From NCBI GenBank assembly GCA_030015575.1, contig CM057340.1, positions 749,277,632-749,341,631 of the forward strand: a DNA stretch of 64,000 bases, read 5' to 3'. A program made the position numbers and the translations under genes. The notes beneath the pieces are model-generated. The model ran no database searches and was not told the origin of the DNA. It saw nothing but the letters and a program-made list of their open reading frames with translations. Positions 34,171-44,117 of the stretch are shown here, piece by piece. Origin of the DNA: Agapanthus africanus. Its lineage: Eukaryota; Streptophyta; Magnoliopsida; Asparagales; Amaryllidaceae. Each line of letters starts with the position of its first letter. Position 1 is the first letter of the stretch.

Positions 34171-35114
34171 GTTCATGTAACTGAATTTTTGGATTTTATG
34201 GTTGGTGAAAAAATGCTATAAATAGGCACTTCAAACCTAAAATTCTCACACCTCAGAACTCCAAAAATTCTGAAAAAAATACCGGTGCCTTCGTATCGAC
34301 GACGCCGACGCTACAGCTCCACCTAATCGCTGAGGAAAAATCCGGGCGTGGAGCTTTTGAGGAGTTTTGCACCAGCCTACGTCTTCAATCGTCTACGTCC
34401 AACTCTAATCAAAGGTAGGATCCGCCTCTCTCCCCTTTTTCTGTCGCCTTCTTCTTATTCTCAATAACCTAGTTCCAACTTCTAATCATCAACCCTCTAT
34501 TTAAAATGTTATTATAATATTCGTGCATTCCTATTCCTTGTACCCTCAATAATGATAATGTTAACCCATGTTTTAAAACGGTGTTTAATTTCCTCTGTAC
34601 ACAAAAATATATTGCACTCTCATACTACCTGAAATCTGATATGCTTAATGTCATAACCCATGAATTGTCAATTCACCTCTGACATACCCACACTTACCTA
34701 TACTATCAAAATGATCTAGAAATAGGTTACTTCCACAAAATACCCTCGTTTAATTAAAATATTATATTTGTTTAAAATATCCATAAGAGATAAGATATGT
34801 GAAATAAATATTTTAGATACGACATACATACATATTACTTACACTTTTTCATCAATAATGTTGTTAAACCTCCTTCAACCTTTTTAAAGAAGAAAATACT
34901 AAATTTAAATAACGGCTTATGGTTTTTCCAAAACGAACGTATTTTCTAAAACGTTACCCCGAATTTAAAACACTATAATTTCATAAAATTATTAATTTCA
35001 TTTAAATACCTCGACCTTTATTGAAGGGCCATTTTCCACAAGGATTATAATCCGTATAACAATATCTTTCCGAAAGGAATATTTAGTACCTTATTAAAAG
35101 GGAATTTTCAAATA

Positions 35115-35415
35115 AACACCAATCCAGATTAGGACAAAGGAAAGGTTGTAGGTATCGGTCATTTATCTAAACCAGATTTTGTGGTGCCTAGGCTAGACAA
35201 GTAGGGAAGGTAATTTTAAATGGCCCGTCTCACGGTGATTCGTGAGCGGATCCCTCCTTTTCTTACTTGTGCTTACCTGGCCACAATTGGCGGTGAAGAG
35301 ACGATTTGAGGATCTCACAACTTGCCCTTTTGAAACAGTTAGGAGCAGTCTAGTTTTTCAAATAAAAACCTCTTGCAACTTGTCCTTATAAAAATCTATT
35401 GCAAAAGATTTTTAA
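35115..35415 (+). repeat. Segment shared with the Athila leader
   Basis: It matches 3166-3635 of the Athila-1 leader with gaps, starting AACACCAATCCAGATT and including CTAGGCTAGACAAGT, GGCCCGTCTCAC and AATTGGCGGTGAAGAG. The same block is in solo LTR-1 (about 8410-8660, reversed). Confidence 0.8.
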
Positions 35416-35739
35416 ATAAACAGCCCAACCTTTTATCGAAAGGATATTTTTCCGTAAAACATTATGTTTTTTCCAAAATGATAAATATCCCAAATTTCAT
35501 AGTTTTTCTTAAAAGTGATAAAAGATAATTAAACACTATTATTCTTTTTACTAAGTATTCTCTAAGATGACACGAAGTATTTTACGAACTTTAGAAAATA
35601 AAACGAGTGGTTGTGGAAGGCCATATTAAAAGAGATCAATACTTTTTAAATTTCCACTTTATGACAACACGACATATACAAAACATGATACGGTTAGGGT
35701 TAGAATGCGCGGACCTAGGTATGGAATACTTATTATAAA

Positions 35740-35953
35740 GATTCTGATATTCCGGGAGACCAGTCCAATATATGGGCGACTATACAAATATGAAGATCCC
35801 GATATTCCGGGTGACCAGTCGAATATATGGGCGACTATACAAATATGAAGATCCCGATATTCCGGGTGACCAGTCCAAAGTGTGGACGACTATACAAATA
35901 TGAAGATCCCGATATTCCTGGTGAACAGTCCAAAATATGGATGACTATACAAT
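35740..35953 (+). repeat. 55-bp tandem repeat, about four units, in Tekay-like LTR-2
   Basis: Units around GATCCCGATATTCCGGGTGA at 55-bp spacing (for example 35795 and 35850), the last two more diverged. LTR-1 has three units. Confidence 0.9.
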
Positions 35954-36383
35954 GTGGAAATTCCATGCCTAGAGGTATATGCGCTAACTCTAATTCGTCC
36001 AAACCTTTATACTGAATCACGGGGATGGGTAGTTTGATTAGGCAAGGAAATTCGGAACTCGGATCCCCCTACTACTCGATCATGATCCTGGGAAGTGAAA
36101 CGGTACATTTCACTTCCCCAGTTGTTATTCCGTGGCCACAACGGAATAATCGCGAGTATCCGGACCCTTGTTTACCAAACTAATACGAACTTTTACCTTC
36201 ACTTATACTTCCTACTACTCATCTACATATAACTTACAACATACTCATGCTCATATATATCTCTCTTCAAAACGTCTTAAGTTTGTGCATTTTAAACATT
36301 GACACCCCTTACTTTATGTCTGCATGCATATATCATACTCTTATATACACCTGTTCATTTTTATACTCCTATTTCCTTATGAG

Positions 36384-36533
36384 GCAATCCTACCCGAGTA
36401 TAACTCGCTGACGGACCTTCCTTTTCTTCCTCTATCTTTGGAATGTCCGTCAGATAAGAATGAGTATTATGGCGAGGATCAAGGTGTGAAGCCAACTTAT
36501 GAAGATTATGCAGACTGGACGATGGAAGATTAG
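36384..36533 (+). CDS. Conserved acidic reading frame in Tekay-like LTR (possible exon), copy 2
   Basis: Equivalent of 7345-7494: 49 codons then TAG, ending DYADWTMED, with no gaps relative to copy 1. Here it can be extended upstream to an ATG at 36324, but that extension is out of frame in copy 1, so the conserved unit probably starts at the AG splice-acceptor-like site at 36382-36383. Confidence 0.4.
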   Translation, partial: AILPEYNSLTDLPFLPLSLECPSDKNEYYGEDQGVKPTYEDYADWTMED

Positions 36534-36821
36534 CTAGATCTAATTTTTGTTGTTGCCCACATGTTTAGGGCTTTTGTTTCTCCTCGATATAATTAAACTA
36601 CTTAGTTTATTTTACTTTTTCTTTTGGGATGTAATAAAGTTTGGTTAATGGAAATAAATGCCTTTCGCTTTTATTATTTTTGTTTCGGTACACATCCTGC
36701 ATGTTAAATATTCATACGCTTAACGTAACTGTATCGAATAGACCACCTTCAATACAGTTAGGTTGCGGACTATGCCACGTCATCCTTCTCCTTCTTTTGG
36801 GAAGCGGGGCATGACAGTTCA

Positions 36822-37826
36822 GCGTTGGGCGGCCGAGGAGGATGTTGTAGGCCGTCGGGACTCTCGCTACGATGAATTCCACAGGCACTGTTCGCGTACG
36901 GCCAGCCTCCCCGATGTTAAACCACAGAGTGATTACCCCTTCCGCCGGGATGGAGTGGTTGGTGAATCCTGACAGGACGTGGGAGGTCGGCCTCAGGTCT
37001 GCCAGGATGAGCTCCATGCGCAGAAAGCAGTTGTAAAAAAGTATATCGGCCGAGCTTCCTGAGTCAACCAGTATTTTCTTCACTTCGTATTGATGGACAC
37101 GAGCCGTAATCACCAGAGGGTCGTTGTGGGGTAGGGATATACCGTGGAGGTCCTTGTCGTTGAAAACGATCAGCTCGGTATCCCTGGGCTTCTTCCTCGG
37201 ACGGCTGCTAGACTCCACAACCGGCGTGGGATGTTGAACCTCGTAGGTACGTGACGTACCCCCCACTGACATGACCATGATTTGACCGATTGTCAACTCA
37301 CCGAGAGGGGGACGTTGCTCTTGCTCATGGTCCATCTGCCGCTTGTCTCGCAAGTATGTCGCCAGGTGCCCCGAACGGATGGGCTCCTCGATGTAATCTC
37401 GGAGCTGCTTACAATTTTCCGTGGAGTGGCCTTCCGATCTGTGAAAGCCGCAGAAGGGGCCCCGGGTACGCTTTGCTGCCATGCACGAGACCGGGGGAAG
37501 TTTGAAGAACCTCTCGCCCTTAGCCTCCTCCAGCAGTATCGTCTGGGTGACGTTGAGCGGGGTGTATTCCTTAAACTTCGGGGGGTAGGGCTTCGGTCGC
37601 TCAAGCCTCTTTTTCTCTTCCCTCACCCTTTTCCTCTGGTCAGTTTGCTCTGCCCGGGGGAGATTTGCGTTCACTTCGGACTCGAGCTGAATCTCACGCT
37701 CGGTCCAGGCATTTACCTCGGCCATGGTCTTAGGTTGTGCTAATACAAAGGAGCGTATCCACTCCTTGTGCCTAAGACCAGACCTAAGTGCCGTAATGAC
37801 CGTCTCGTCCCGATGTTCTGGGACCT
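36822..37826 (-). pseudogene. Tat-A gag C-terminus and protease
   Basis: From MAEVNAWTEREIQ (37725) the frame is open for over 300 codons. It holds a zinc-knuckle-like stretch (CGFHRSEGHSTENC), a basic linker, and the aspartic protease with ILVDSGSSADILF (catalytic DSGS, about 37040-37080) and the end IARVPTAYNILLGRPTLN. It is cut at 36821 by Tekay-like solo LTR-2. On the other side it joins the N-terminal gag across the Athila solo LTR (reading FYNALLE then VPEHRDETVITALR). Confidence 0.9.
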
Positions 37827-39212
37827 TGATTTATCAAAGAATATTTTATAACCGCAATCAAGAATGGCGTCGCTTGGTAGCTAGCCGGTGAGTATGGGTC
37901 GGTCCATAGGGATTTTGTGTATTCTCGAATTGTTCTAACGAGTTAATTCCGATTGGTGTCGGATTGATTAAATCTAAAAACTAAAGTTGATCTACGCTAG
38001 GATTAAAATCTTGCTAGGGTTAGGTTTAGATTAAGTTTGGAAAGTCAATATTTCTCACCGCTTTCTATGCCCTATTTAAGATCTATCAGGTGTTATGGTA
38101 ATAATTAATAAAATGGATTAGTACCATCAGGAAGAAACGGTGTTTCTTCCTCTAGGTTCTTGTCCTTCCTTTCTTAATCCTTACCCTAACCTCCATGGAA
38201 AACACGCTCAACTGATCGTTTATACTACGGTATCACCGCTACCTCATGGGATAGGGTGCCGTAGGGAGCGGTGTGTGCATGTATGCATGGAGTCCTATAA
38301 AAACGTGTGATGGGCAAGAAAGGAGTGAGAGATCTTCATCTCTCAAGCCTTCCTCAAATCTAACCCTAACAAGAGAGGAGACTACTCACTCATTAGGGAA
38401 TTGAAAAACATTTTCTAAACTATCTAACTAAGGCAGAGAATAAAATTTAAATTAGGGCAGAAAGGAAAATTATACTAGAGCAGATAATAAAATTAACTAG
38501 GGCAAGAATTGAAAACTTACTCTAATTTGATGCACCCTTCATACTTTACAGAAATTTACAGATATGAATTTTTGAGATTTACAATGAGGCACAAGAAGAG
38601 TCATACCTCAAAAAGAGGTTTAGGGTTTCTATTTATAGATCATAGAAACCCTAGGGTTACAATCGATTCACATCTGCAATTACAAGTTTACCCCCTAAGA
38701 AAAGAACTAGTCAATGCACCGCGAGCGACCATAGAAATTTTCCACTGACACGCGCTTCTAATGGCCGCAGAACCGTGGCCAGAAAGCAGGTTTGGCCGCG
38801 GATCCACGGCCGTATAGGGGGCTTGGTTGCTGATTTCTTCTGGGTTTCTTATGTTGCATTTTTCCTTCTATTTTCTTCAGTTGTTTTCTCAGATTAGCTT
38901 CTAGATTTCTTCCAGATTTCCACAGTGAATATAGTCGTGGACTTTTACCGCTTGCTTCGTGTTGAAATCTTCAACCTTGCACTGCCTTTTTCCATTGATC
39001 TTCGTTTAGTCTTCAAACTGTAAGCATGATCAAGATCTTTCCATTTGTTGGTCGTAGTCTCACTTTTGTATCGTCTTTTCATCTTTTTCACTGTTTTTGT
39101 TCCGAGAACCTGTAACCTGCAACTATGTAGCAGACATGGATCAAAAGCACCTGTTTATTTGTAAAATGAATAAGAATGGGGAATATAATAATGCAAAATT
39201 ATGATATGAACA
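37827..39212 (-). mobile_element. Athila solo LTR inserted in Tat-A gag
   Basis: 1386 bp with exact duplications GACCT (37822-37826 and 39213-39217). On the minus strand it starts TGTTCATATCATAATTTTGC and ends TTGATAAATCA; it is closest to the 3' LTR of Athila-1. It carries the twin palindromes at 38763-38780 and 38794-38811 in slightly imperfect form. No internal sequence remains, as after recombination between two LTRs. Confidence 0.92.
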
Positions 39213-39217
39213 GACCT

Positions 39218-40270
39218 CGAGGAGGGCGTTGTAGAAGCAGGTGACGTACCCTTTGAAAGTCTCCTTGTCCCCGCTTTTTATTATGAAGAGATGGTCGGCG
39301 GTCCGCTTTTGCCGTCTGTTCCCGACGAAGTGGCCGAGAAATTGGGTGGCCAGCTCACTGAAGGTCGAGATGGAGCGTGGTGCGAGCCCTCGGAACCAAT
39401 CCCGTTCGGAGCGGATGAGAGTGGCCAGAAAAGCGCGGCATTGGGCGGCGTCGGAACAGTCCTGGAAGCTCATCCCGGCCGTGAACGCGTCCAGATGGTC
39501 CTTCGGGTCGGATTTCCCGTCGAAAAGTGAGACCTTCGGGGGCTTGTTCCAGAAGGAGACATGGACGGCAAGAAGCTCCTCGGTGAAGGGTTTCGTGAGC
39601 GATTCGGCGGCGTATTTAGCCCCGTCGCTCGAATGACGACCTTCCCGATGCTTGCTTTCGATCTTCTTCTCGAGGGCGTCGAGTCGGCCGTGGTACCCCG
39701 ATGACTCGGCACATTCTGAACTTTGGCCTTTGCTGTCGGAGACTGCGTCGGGCCGCGGCCCCGATTCCTCTCGATGAGGTTCCTTAGGTCCCCTGGCGAG
39801 GTAGTCTTTGAGCTGCCGTGACGAGTCCCTTCCGCGCGACCCCTTCGAGGGAGGGGGTGTCGGTCATGCCTGGGTGCGGGCGAGCTGACCGACACCTCCT
39901 CGGGAGGGACAGGGGCGCGATAGGGCTCGGGACGCTCTGGCGACGGACCTCGGTGTTGAACTGTGGGGCGCCCAGCGGGTCATAGAATATGTTTGCCTGT
40001 GGGATCTGTAGCCGCCGGAAGTAGCGCGATGGTGGTCCCGGTCCCGAGGTGGGAGAGCGGCGACCTGGGGAGCTTGCCTCGCCGTTTGGACACGGACGAA
40101 CGCATCGACAACGGACGCGAGTCGATCTATCCGAGCAGTTAGGACGTTGATGGCGTTATGGGGAGGAAATTCGTTCGCGCCTCCATTGTGGGGGAGACGG
40201 CGGCTAGCGCTTAGATCATCGCGATGATCGCTCGCAATGAAGTTGGGATCGAAAGATGAACTTTCATTGA
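39218..40270 (-). pseudogene. gag: Tat-A gag N-terminus
   Basis: The clear part reads PFTEELLAVHVSFWNKPPKV, DPKDHLDAFTAGMSFQDCSD and WFRGLAPRSISTFSELATQF, matching the retrotransposon gag family (capsid). Upstream, toward 40270, the frame is charged and low in complexity with at least one stop or shift, so the original start is not certain. It is split by the Athila solo LTR at 39217. Confidence 0.82.
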
Positions 40271-40280
40271 GTAGAACAAG

Positions 40281-40300
40281 GTTTCCACAGATGGCGCCAA
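40281..40300 (-). other. Tat-A primer-binding site
   Basis: Minus strand TTGGCGCCATCTGTGGAAAC, one base from the 5' LTR; the usual Tat site is TGGCGCCGTCTGTGGGAA. Confidence 0.87.
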
Positions 40301-40301
40301 C

Positions 40302-41037
40302 TGATGGAGGTCTGGATCTCCTTCAGATGTTATCTTCCGTAGATCTGCTACGAGCGCTGATGGACGGCTGAGATCTGTTCTGGAGGTTGTCTCCTTCGGC
40401 GTGTGGATCTCAATGGGTTTGGATTTGAGGTTGAGCCGAACTACCTGCGGGGAAGTCCCGGGGTGGTTGTGCCACCGAGGACCCTCCGACAATCAAGTTA
40501 GTGGTGCAATTTGGGCAGAGTAGCGGCTTAAAGGAAAGAATTGCATATCTCGATCGCCCGAGAGAGGGGTTTATATAGCGGCAGCAATGGGTAGGCAGGC
40601 GCGAGAATCACGCCGGCCGTTACGCCCCTGACGTCACGCCCGCGTGATAGGCGGAATCCCGCATTAATGGCGAGGCAGGCTCGTTAATGGGGATCGTGAT
40701 GGCGTGGAACGTGGGGTCGTGGGCGGCGGATATCTCGCGCATGGCGAGATTCGCGGAGCCGTGGCGTAGATGCCTGAGATCAGCGCTGCGGGTCGATCAG
40801 GATGAATCCGAGGAGGATGAGCTCGGCGGGAGGCTCGGGGAAGAGCAGGAGGTCGAGACACTTTTGTACCATGACAACTCGGAGGCCAGCCGGGAGGTGA
40901 TCTGGAAGGCAACCGAAGGTCGGAGGCCCGAGGTGAGGTCCTAACCGAAGTCTTTGATCCCTTCTTGTAGTTCTGGGACACGTCATCTGCCACGCCACGT
41001 GTTTGTATCTGGAGAGTCACGATATCGAACCCCATCA
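40302..41037 (-). mobile_element. Tat-A 5' LTR
   Basis: 736 bp, plus-strand ends TGATGGAGG and CCCCATCA. The minus-strand TATA box CTATATAA is complementary to 40571-40578 and would start the gag-pol RNA. Confidence 0.92.
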
Positions 41038-41042
41038 GTTCC

Positions 41043-42239
41043 GAAGTTAGCCTTAATTTGTTCTGGGCGGTGTTCGTTTTAGCTACGCTAGCTGCCATTA
41101 ATGTTTGCTAGCCAGTCAATGATATCGGCAAGCTTCTCTATAATCAGGCAGTCCATGGCTCTCAGTTGCTTCCCAAGAGTGTCCATGCGCTGCACACAAT
41201 CAAAAACCACGAGGGTCAGGTGTACTTTCCCGAGACAAACTATTTTCTGAGGATGGTGTGTATTTAATTTGCTAACAGCCGGCTTCAAGGGAGCTGCAGA
41301 TATCGGAAATGCATTTGGTAAGTATAGTGATAACATTTTCCTAAAAAATAAAATAAAAATCCCATAAGAAGTAGATTGAAAATCTTCCATATATAATAAA
41401 TTTCTATACCGTATTTAGGTGTTGCGGTTATATGGGTGATGCTTATGATCACTACATTCATGATGACGGTGGTGATGCATGCTCGTCATTTGGAACACAA
41501 ACATTGTCCTTGTGTCCATCTTTTTCTTAACATTCCTCTTCATCCAAGGCACATACATGACTTCCTTGCTCACCAAAGTCCCCTTGGGCAGGTGGGTCCC
41601 TTTCGCCATCGCTTCCTTCTTCTTTGTCATTTTGCTTACTTGGGACCTATGGAAGAAGCAAGAAGAACAAGTACCATGCAAGCAGAGAGAAAAATGGACT
41701 GCCAAGGATTTGATCAACTAGTGACCAGTAGCAACTTTGTCTCTCGAGTTCCAGGTATTTGTTTTTTCTACACATATTTGATCAATGGCATCCCATCGAT
41801 CGTCCGACACTATGTCAACCATGTAGGCACTCTTCGTGAAGTAATGGTTTTTGTCACGTTCAGAACTTTACCGGTTCGGTCCCTTCTCCCCAAAGAAAGA
41901 TTTCTAGTAGGCAGATTGGGCATTAGAGGCGTGTATCGATGTCTAGTCCAGTACGGTTATATGGACAAACTTGGTATGGATGGAGATGAATATATCACTT
42001 CAGTTGTTAGCGCGCTTGAATAAAAAGCTGAAAATCGGGACCAAATTGGGATGCTTGATACTGCTTTGCGAGATGGAGTTATCTTTGTATTGGGAAGGAT
42101 ATATAGGCAGGGATGGTTTAGACAACTGATTATCAATACATTGTATAGGTTTTTACGGAAAAATTTAGGGTGAACCCCGTTATGTTGGAGAATTCTGCCG
42201 AGTAAGATCTTACAGGTGGGACTGCTATATGAGATCTAG
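41043..42239 (+). pseudogene. HAK/KUP potassium transporter, C-terminal half (broken)
   Basis: Continues the exon at 17169-17276. Family segments in order: NLFWAVFVLATLAAI, ASQSMISASFSIIRQSMALS, NHEGQVYFPETNYFL, and TAGFKGAADIGNAFG. A 101-bp intron follows (41318-41418, GTAAGT...TTTAG). Then come GVAVIWVMLMITTFMMTVVM, TKVPLGRWVPFAIASFFFVI, and SSNFVSRVPGICFFYTYLIN. The C-terminus runs from KERFLVGRLG to LYEI and a TAG at 42237-42239. At least five apparent frameshifts (near 41105, 41195, 41270, 41475 and 41670) and two in-frame stops (42021-42023, and about 42170) are present. The intron shows that it is not a processed copy. Original role: K+ uptake or transport across a membrane; now surely inactive. 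Confidence 0.88.
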
Positions 42240-42484
42240 AAGGGAGTTTGATGCAAGACAATATCATGTTTGTATTAGTATCTTAATTAACTATGAATTA
42301 GCTTTGCTCCTTTCAACTAACAGGCATTTTGAAGAATATTTTTACTGACCTTTTTTTGATATTGTTTTTGCTAATAAAGTTACATTCTACATCTCTTAGA
42401 TTACTCTTTTCATGCATAAAATGCTATCTTTCTTTTATATATATCTCTCTTAGATTACTCTTTTCATGCATAAAATGCTATCTT

Positions 42485-42490
<6 letters not shown>
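42240..42490. repeat. Host flank with a 54-bp tandem duplication
   Basis: The unit starting CTCTTAGATTACTC at 42393 is repeated at 42447 (54 bp apart), nearly identical. Otherwise AT-rich sequence without a recognised feature. Confidence 0.85.

Positions 42491-42533
<43 letters not shown>
42491..42533. repeat. (AT)n microsatellite at the left border of Tat-B
   Basis: About 21 AT repeats end directly at the first base of the Tat-B LTR. A second run is at the right border (63116-63155), so Tat-B inserted into the run; an exact duplication cannot be told apart from the repeat. Confidence 0.9.
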
Positions 42534-42539
<6 letters not shown>

Positions 42540-43252
42540 AGCTCCTTCTCGGGCGTTCGTCAGATGTTGTCTTCCGTTGATCTCGAAGTGAGCTTGACCG
42601 ATTATCCTTCGGTGCGTGTGGGTCTCAATGGGTTTTGAAAGGAGAAGGTGGGGTGAGGAGGCTATCACCGAGTACCTGCAAAGAAGTCCCGGGATGGTTT
42701 GGTACCATCGAGGACCCTCCGACACTCAAGTTAGTGATGAGATCCGAGTAGAGTAACGGCGTAAGTGTAAAAAATGGCTTACTTAACCCCTCTGTGATGG
42801 AGGTTTATATAGCGGTGGTGGCACGCAGCAGCAGGCGCGAGAATCTCGCCGGCTGTTACGCTCGCGCAGAGAGCGGATTGCCCATTAATGAGGATCGCGA
42901 TAGCGTGGAACGTGGGATGTTGTTGGCGTAGAATCTGCGCGTGGCGAGATTCGCGGAGCGGCGGTTACGCTTGTGAGTGGTGGAGTTAGTCGGAGGGCCG
43001 AGGAAGGCGGCCTCGGCCGGGGGTTCGGGGACGAGCGAGGAGGCCGAGGAGTCTTGGTCTTGTGGCAGCTCGGGACGAACTGAGGGGCCGAGGAGGCTAA
43101 TTCGCAGGGGGCCCCGAGGTGTGCCAGTTTATGCTTGCAGGTCGGGCGCAGGATGGCCTGGTCGGCCGCTGTGGGCCCTTTCTTCCGAGTCTTGGGACAC
43201 GTCATCTGCCACGTGTCCTGATCTTGGAGGTCGCCAATATCGAGCACTATCA
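42534..43252 (-). mobile_element. Tat-B 3' LTR
   Basis: 719 bp, plus-strand ends TGATGGAGCTCC and CGAGCACTATCA. The TATA box on the minus strand is near 42804-42812. Confidence 0.9.
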
Positions 43253-43301
43253 TTAGCCCCCCACTCTTGCCCCGACCAGCTAGTGGTCGGGTCAGGAGTG
43301 G
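43253..43301 (-). other. Tat-B polypurine tract and adjoining hairpin
   Basis: Minus strand AGTGGGGGGCTAA before the LTR. The hairpin 43261-43301 has outer stem CCACTCTTG/CAGGAGTGG (one G-T pair) and inner stem CCGACCA/TGGTCGG with loop GCTAG. Same shape as in Tat-A (18033-18074) with different stem bases. Confidence 0.8.
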
Positions 43302-43708
43302 ACTGCCGGGCTTTCTGAGGTGAGATCTCTTCTATGGTTTCGTCGGGGCAAGCCCTCGGTCCATTGGTTGTCTTTTCTGCTAGCGAACCAAGGCAAGGTC
43401 TCCGCACCTTAAAGAGGGTGTGCCGGTTCGTGCACTATGTGACTGAAGCAATGGTCCGCGTGTCAAAGGACGACTGGCTGGTGCGACGTACGCGGGCTTA
43501 CAGCGCCCGATTGGATGCAGTCCAGTGCAGGACCGACACGTGGAGCGATCGGAGCCGCTGGGCGTGAGGTGTCGTTTCGGCGGGAGTTGACGGGCGCCGT
43601 TGGATGTGGTGATAAAACGGGGGCGGGGCCCGCCCCAGGGCCCCCAACCTTTCATCTCCCTTCTTCTTCGAGTCGCTGTCGCTCGGCGTTCTTCCTCCTT
43701 CGTGATAC

Positions 43709-44117
43709 ATGGTTCGCTCCCACTTTTCGGGCGGCTCGCGCCGGGGGGAAGCTAGTGGCGTAGCCGAGCCCCCGGCCAACTTGCGCCCTCCGCCAGATTC
43801 TCCTCCGACGGCGGGGCCGTCCATTTTGTCGGCGGCATCTGGGAGTTTCTCTGGCGACGGCCGGAGTCGTCAGCCGTTACCCGAGTCTCAGACTGGTGAC
43901 GGGAGGAAGGGTGAGGGCCGGCCCCTTCCTAAGAGGAAAAGGACGGTCTCTCGTGCGCCGCCGTCGAAGGCCCCCGAAAGGATTCCCGTGCGGGAAGGGG
44001 GCTCCGTCTTCACTGTTCCGTCTGGGCTTTCCGTTGCCACTGGTCTGCTCGCCGGGATGAAGGAATCGGCTGGGGGAAAGCTCCTGTGTGGCTCCTTGAG
44101 GGATCAATTGGAGGCCA
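43709..44117 (+). pseudogene. Opposite-strand extra ORF of Tat-B, first part
   Basis: Open from MVRSHFSGGSRRGEASGVAE to the copia solo LTR at 44118. Ser/Pro/Gly-rich linker, then VPSGLSVATGLLAGMKESAG, matching VPSGLSVADILLSDMERLAG of Tat-A. The Transposase_28-like part present in Tat-A is absent, so this copy has an internal deletion or a different first exon. A TATA-like GATAAAA lies at 43611, with GCCGTTGGATG just upstream. Confidence 0.65.

Larger units (their letters stand above)
34176..36816 (+). mobile_element. Tekay/Del-like solo LTR-2 inserted in Tat-A
   Basis: 2641 bp, TGTAACTGAATTT...GGGGCATGACA, with exact duplications GTTCA (34171-34175 and 36817-36821). It matches solo LTR-1 (reversed) but lacks about 800 bp of U3. 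A TATA box (CTATAAATAGG) lies only about 40 bp from its start, near 34216. The Tat-A protease frame (GRPTLN then SLRAQ) rejoins on removing it. Confidence 0.88.
17277..41037 (-). mobile_element. Tat-A: Ty3/gypsy Tat-lineage retrotransposon with three nested insertions
   Basis: The two LTRs (17277-18024 and 40302-41037) are in the same, minus, orientation and flanked by exact duplications GTTCC (17272-17276 and 41038-41042). Without nested inserts the element is about 11.8 kb. Element order from its 5' end: LTR, primer site, gag, protease, RT, RNase H, second (archaeal-type) RNase H, integrase, two opposite-strand ORFs with a tandem array between them, polypurine tract, LTR. The second RNase H and the primer site TTGGCGCCATCTGTGG.. 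are marks of the Tat lineage. Inserts: Athila-2, a Tekay-like solo LTR and an Athila solo LTR. Stops and frameshifts in gag, RT and integrase make it defective. Confidence 0.93.

Noticed and set aside
36324-36533. Full 69-codon frame starting with ATG in the Tekay-like LTR
   Set aside because: Only the last 49 codons are conserved in the other copy; the Met-containing part is out of frame there because of a one-base indel.
43498-44107. Several minus-strand frames of 76-108 codons in Tat-B
   Set aside because: They mirror the GC-rich opposite-strand gene and do not match any Tat protein.
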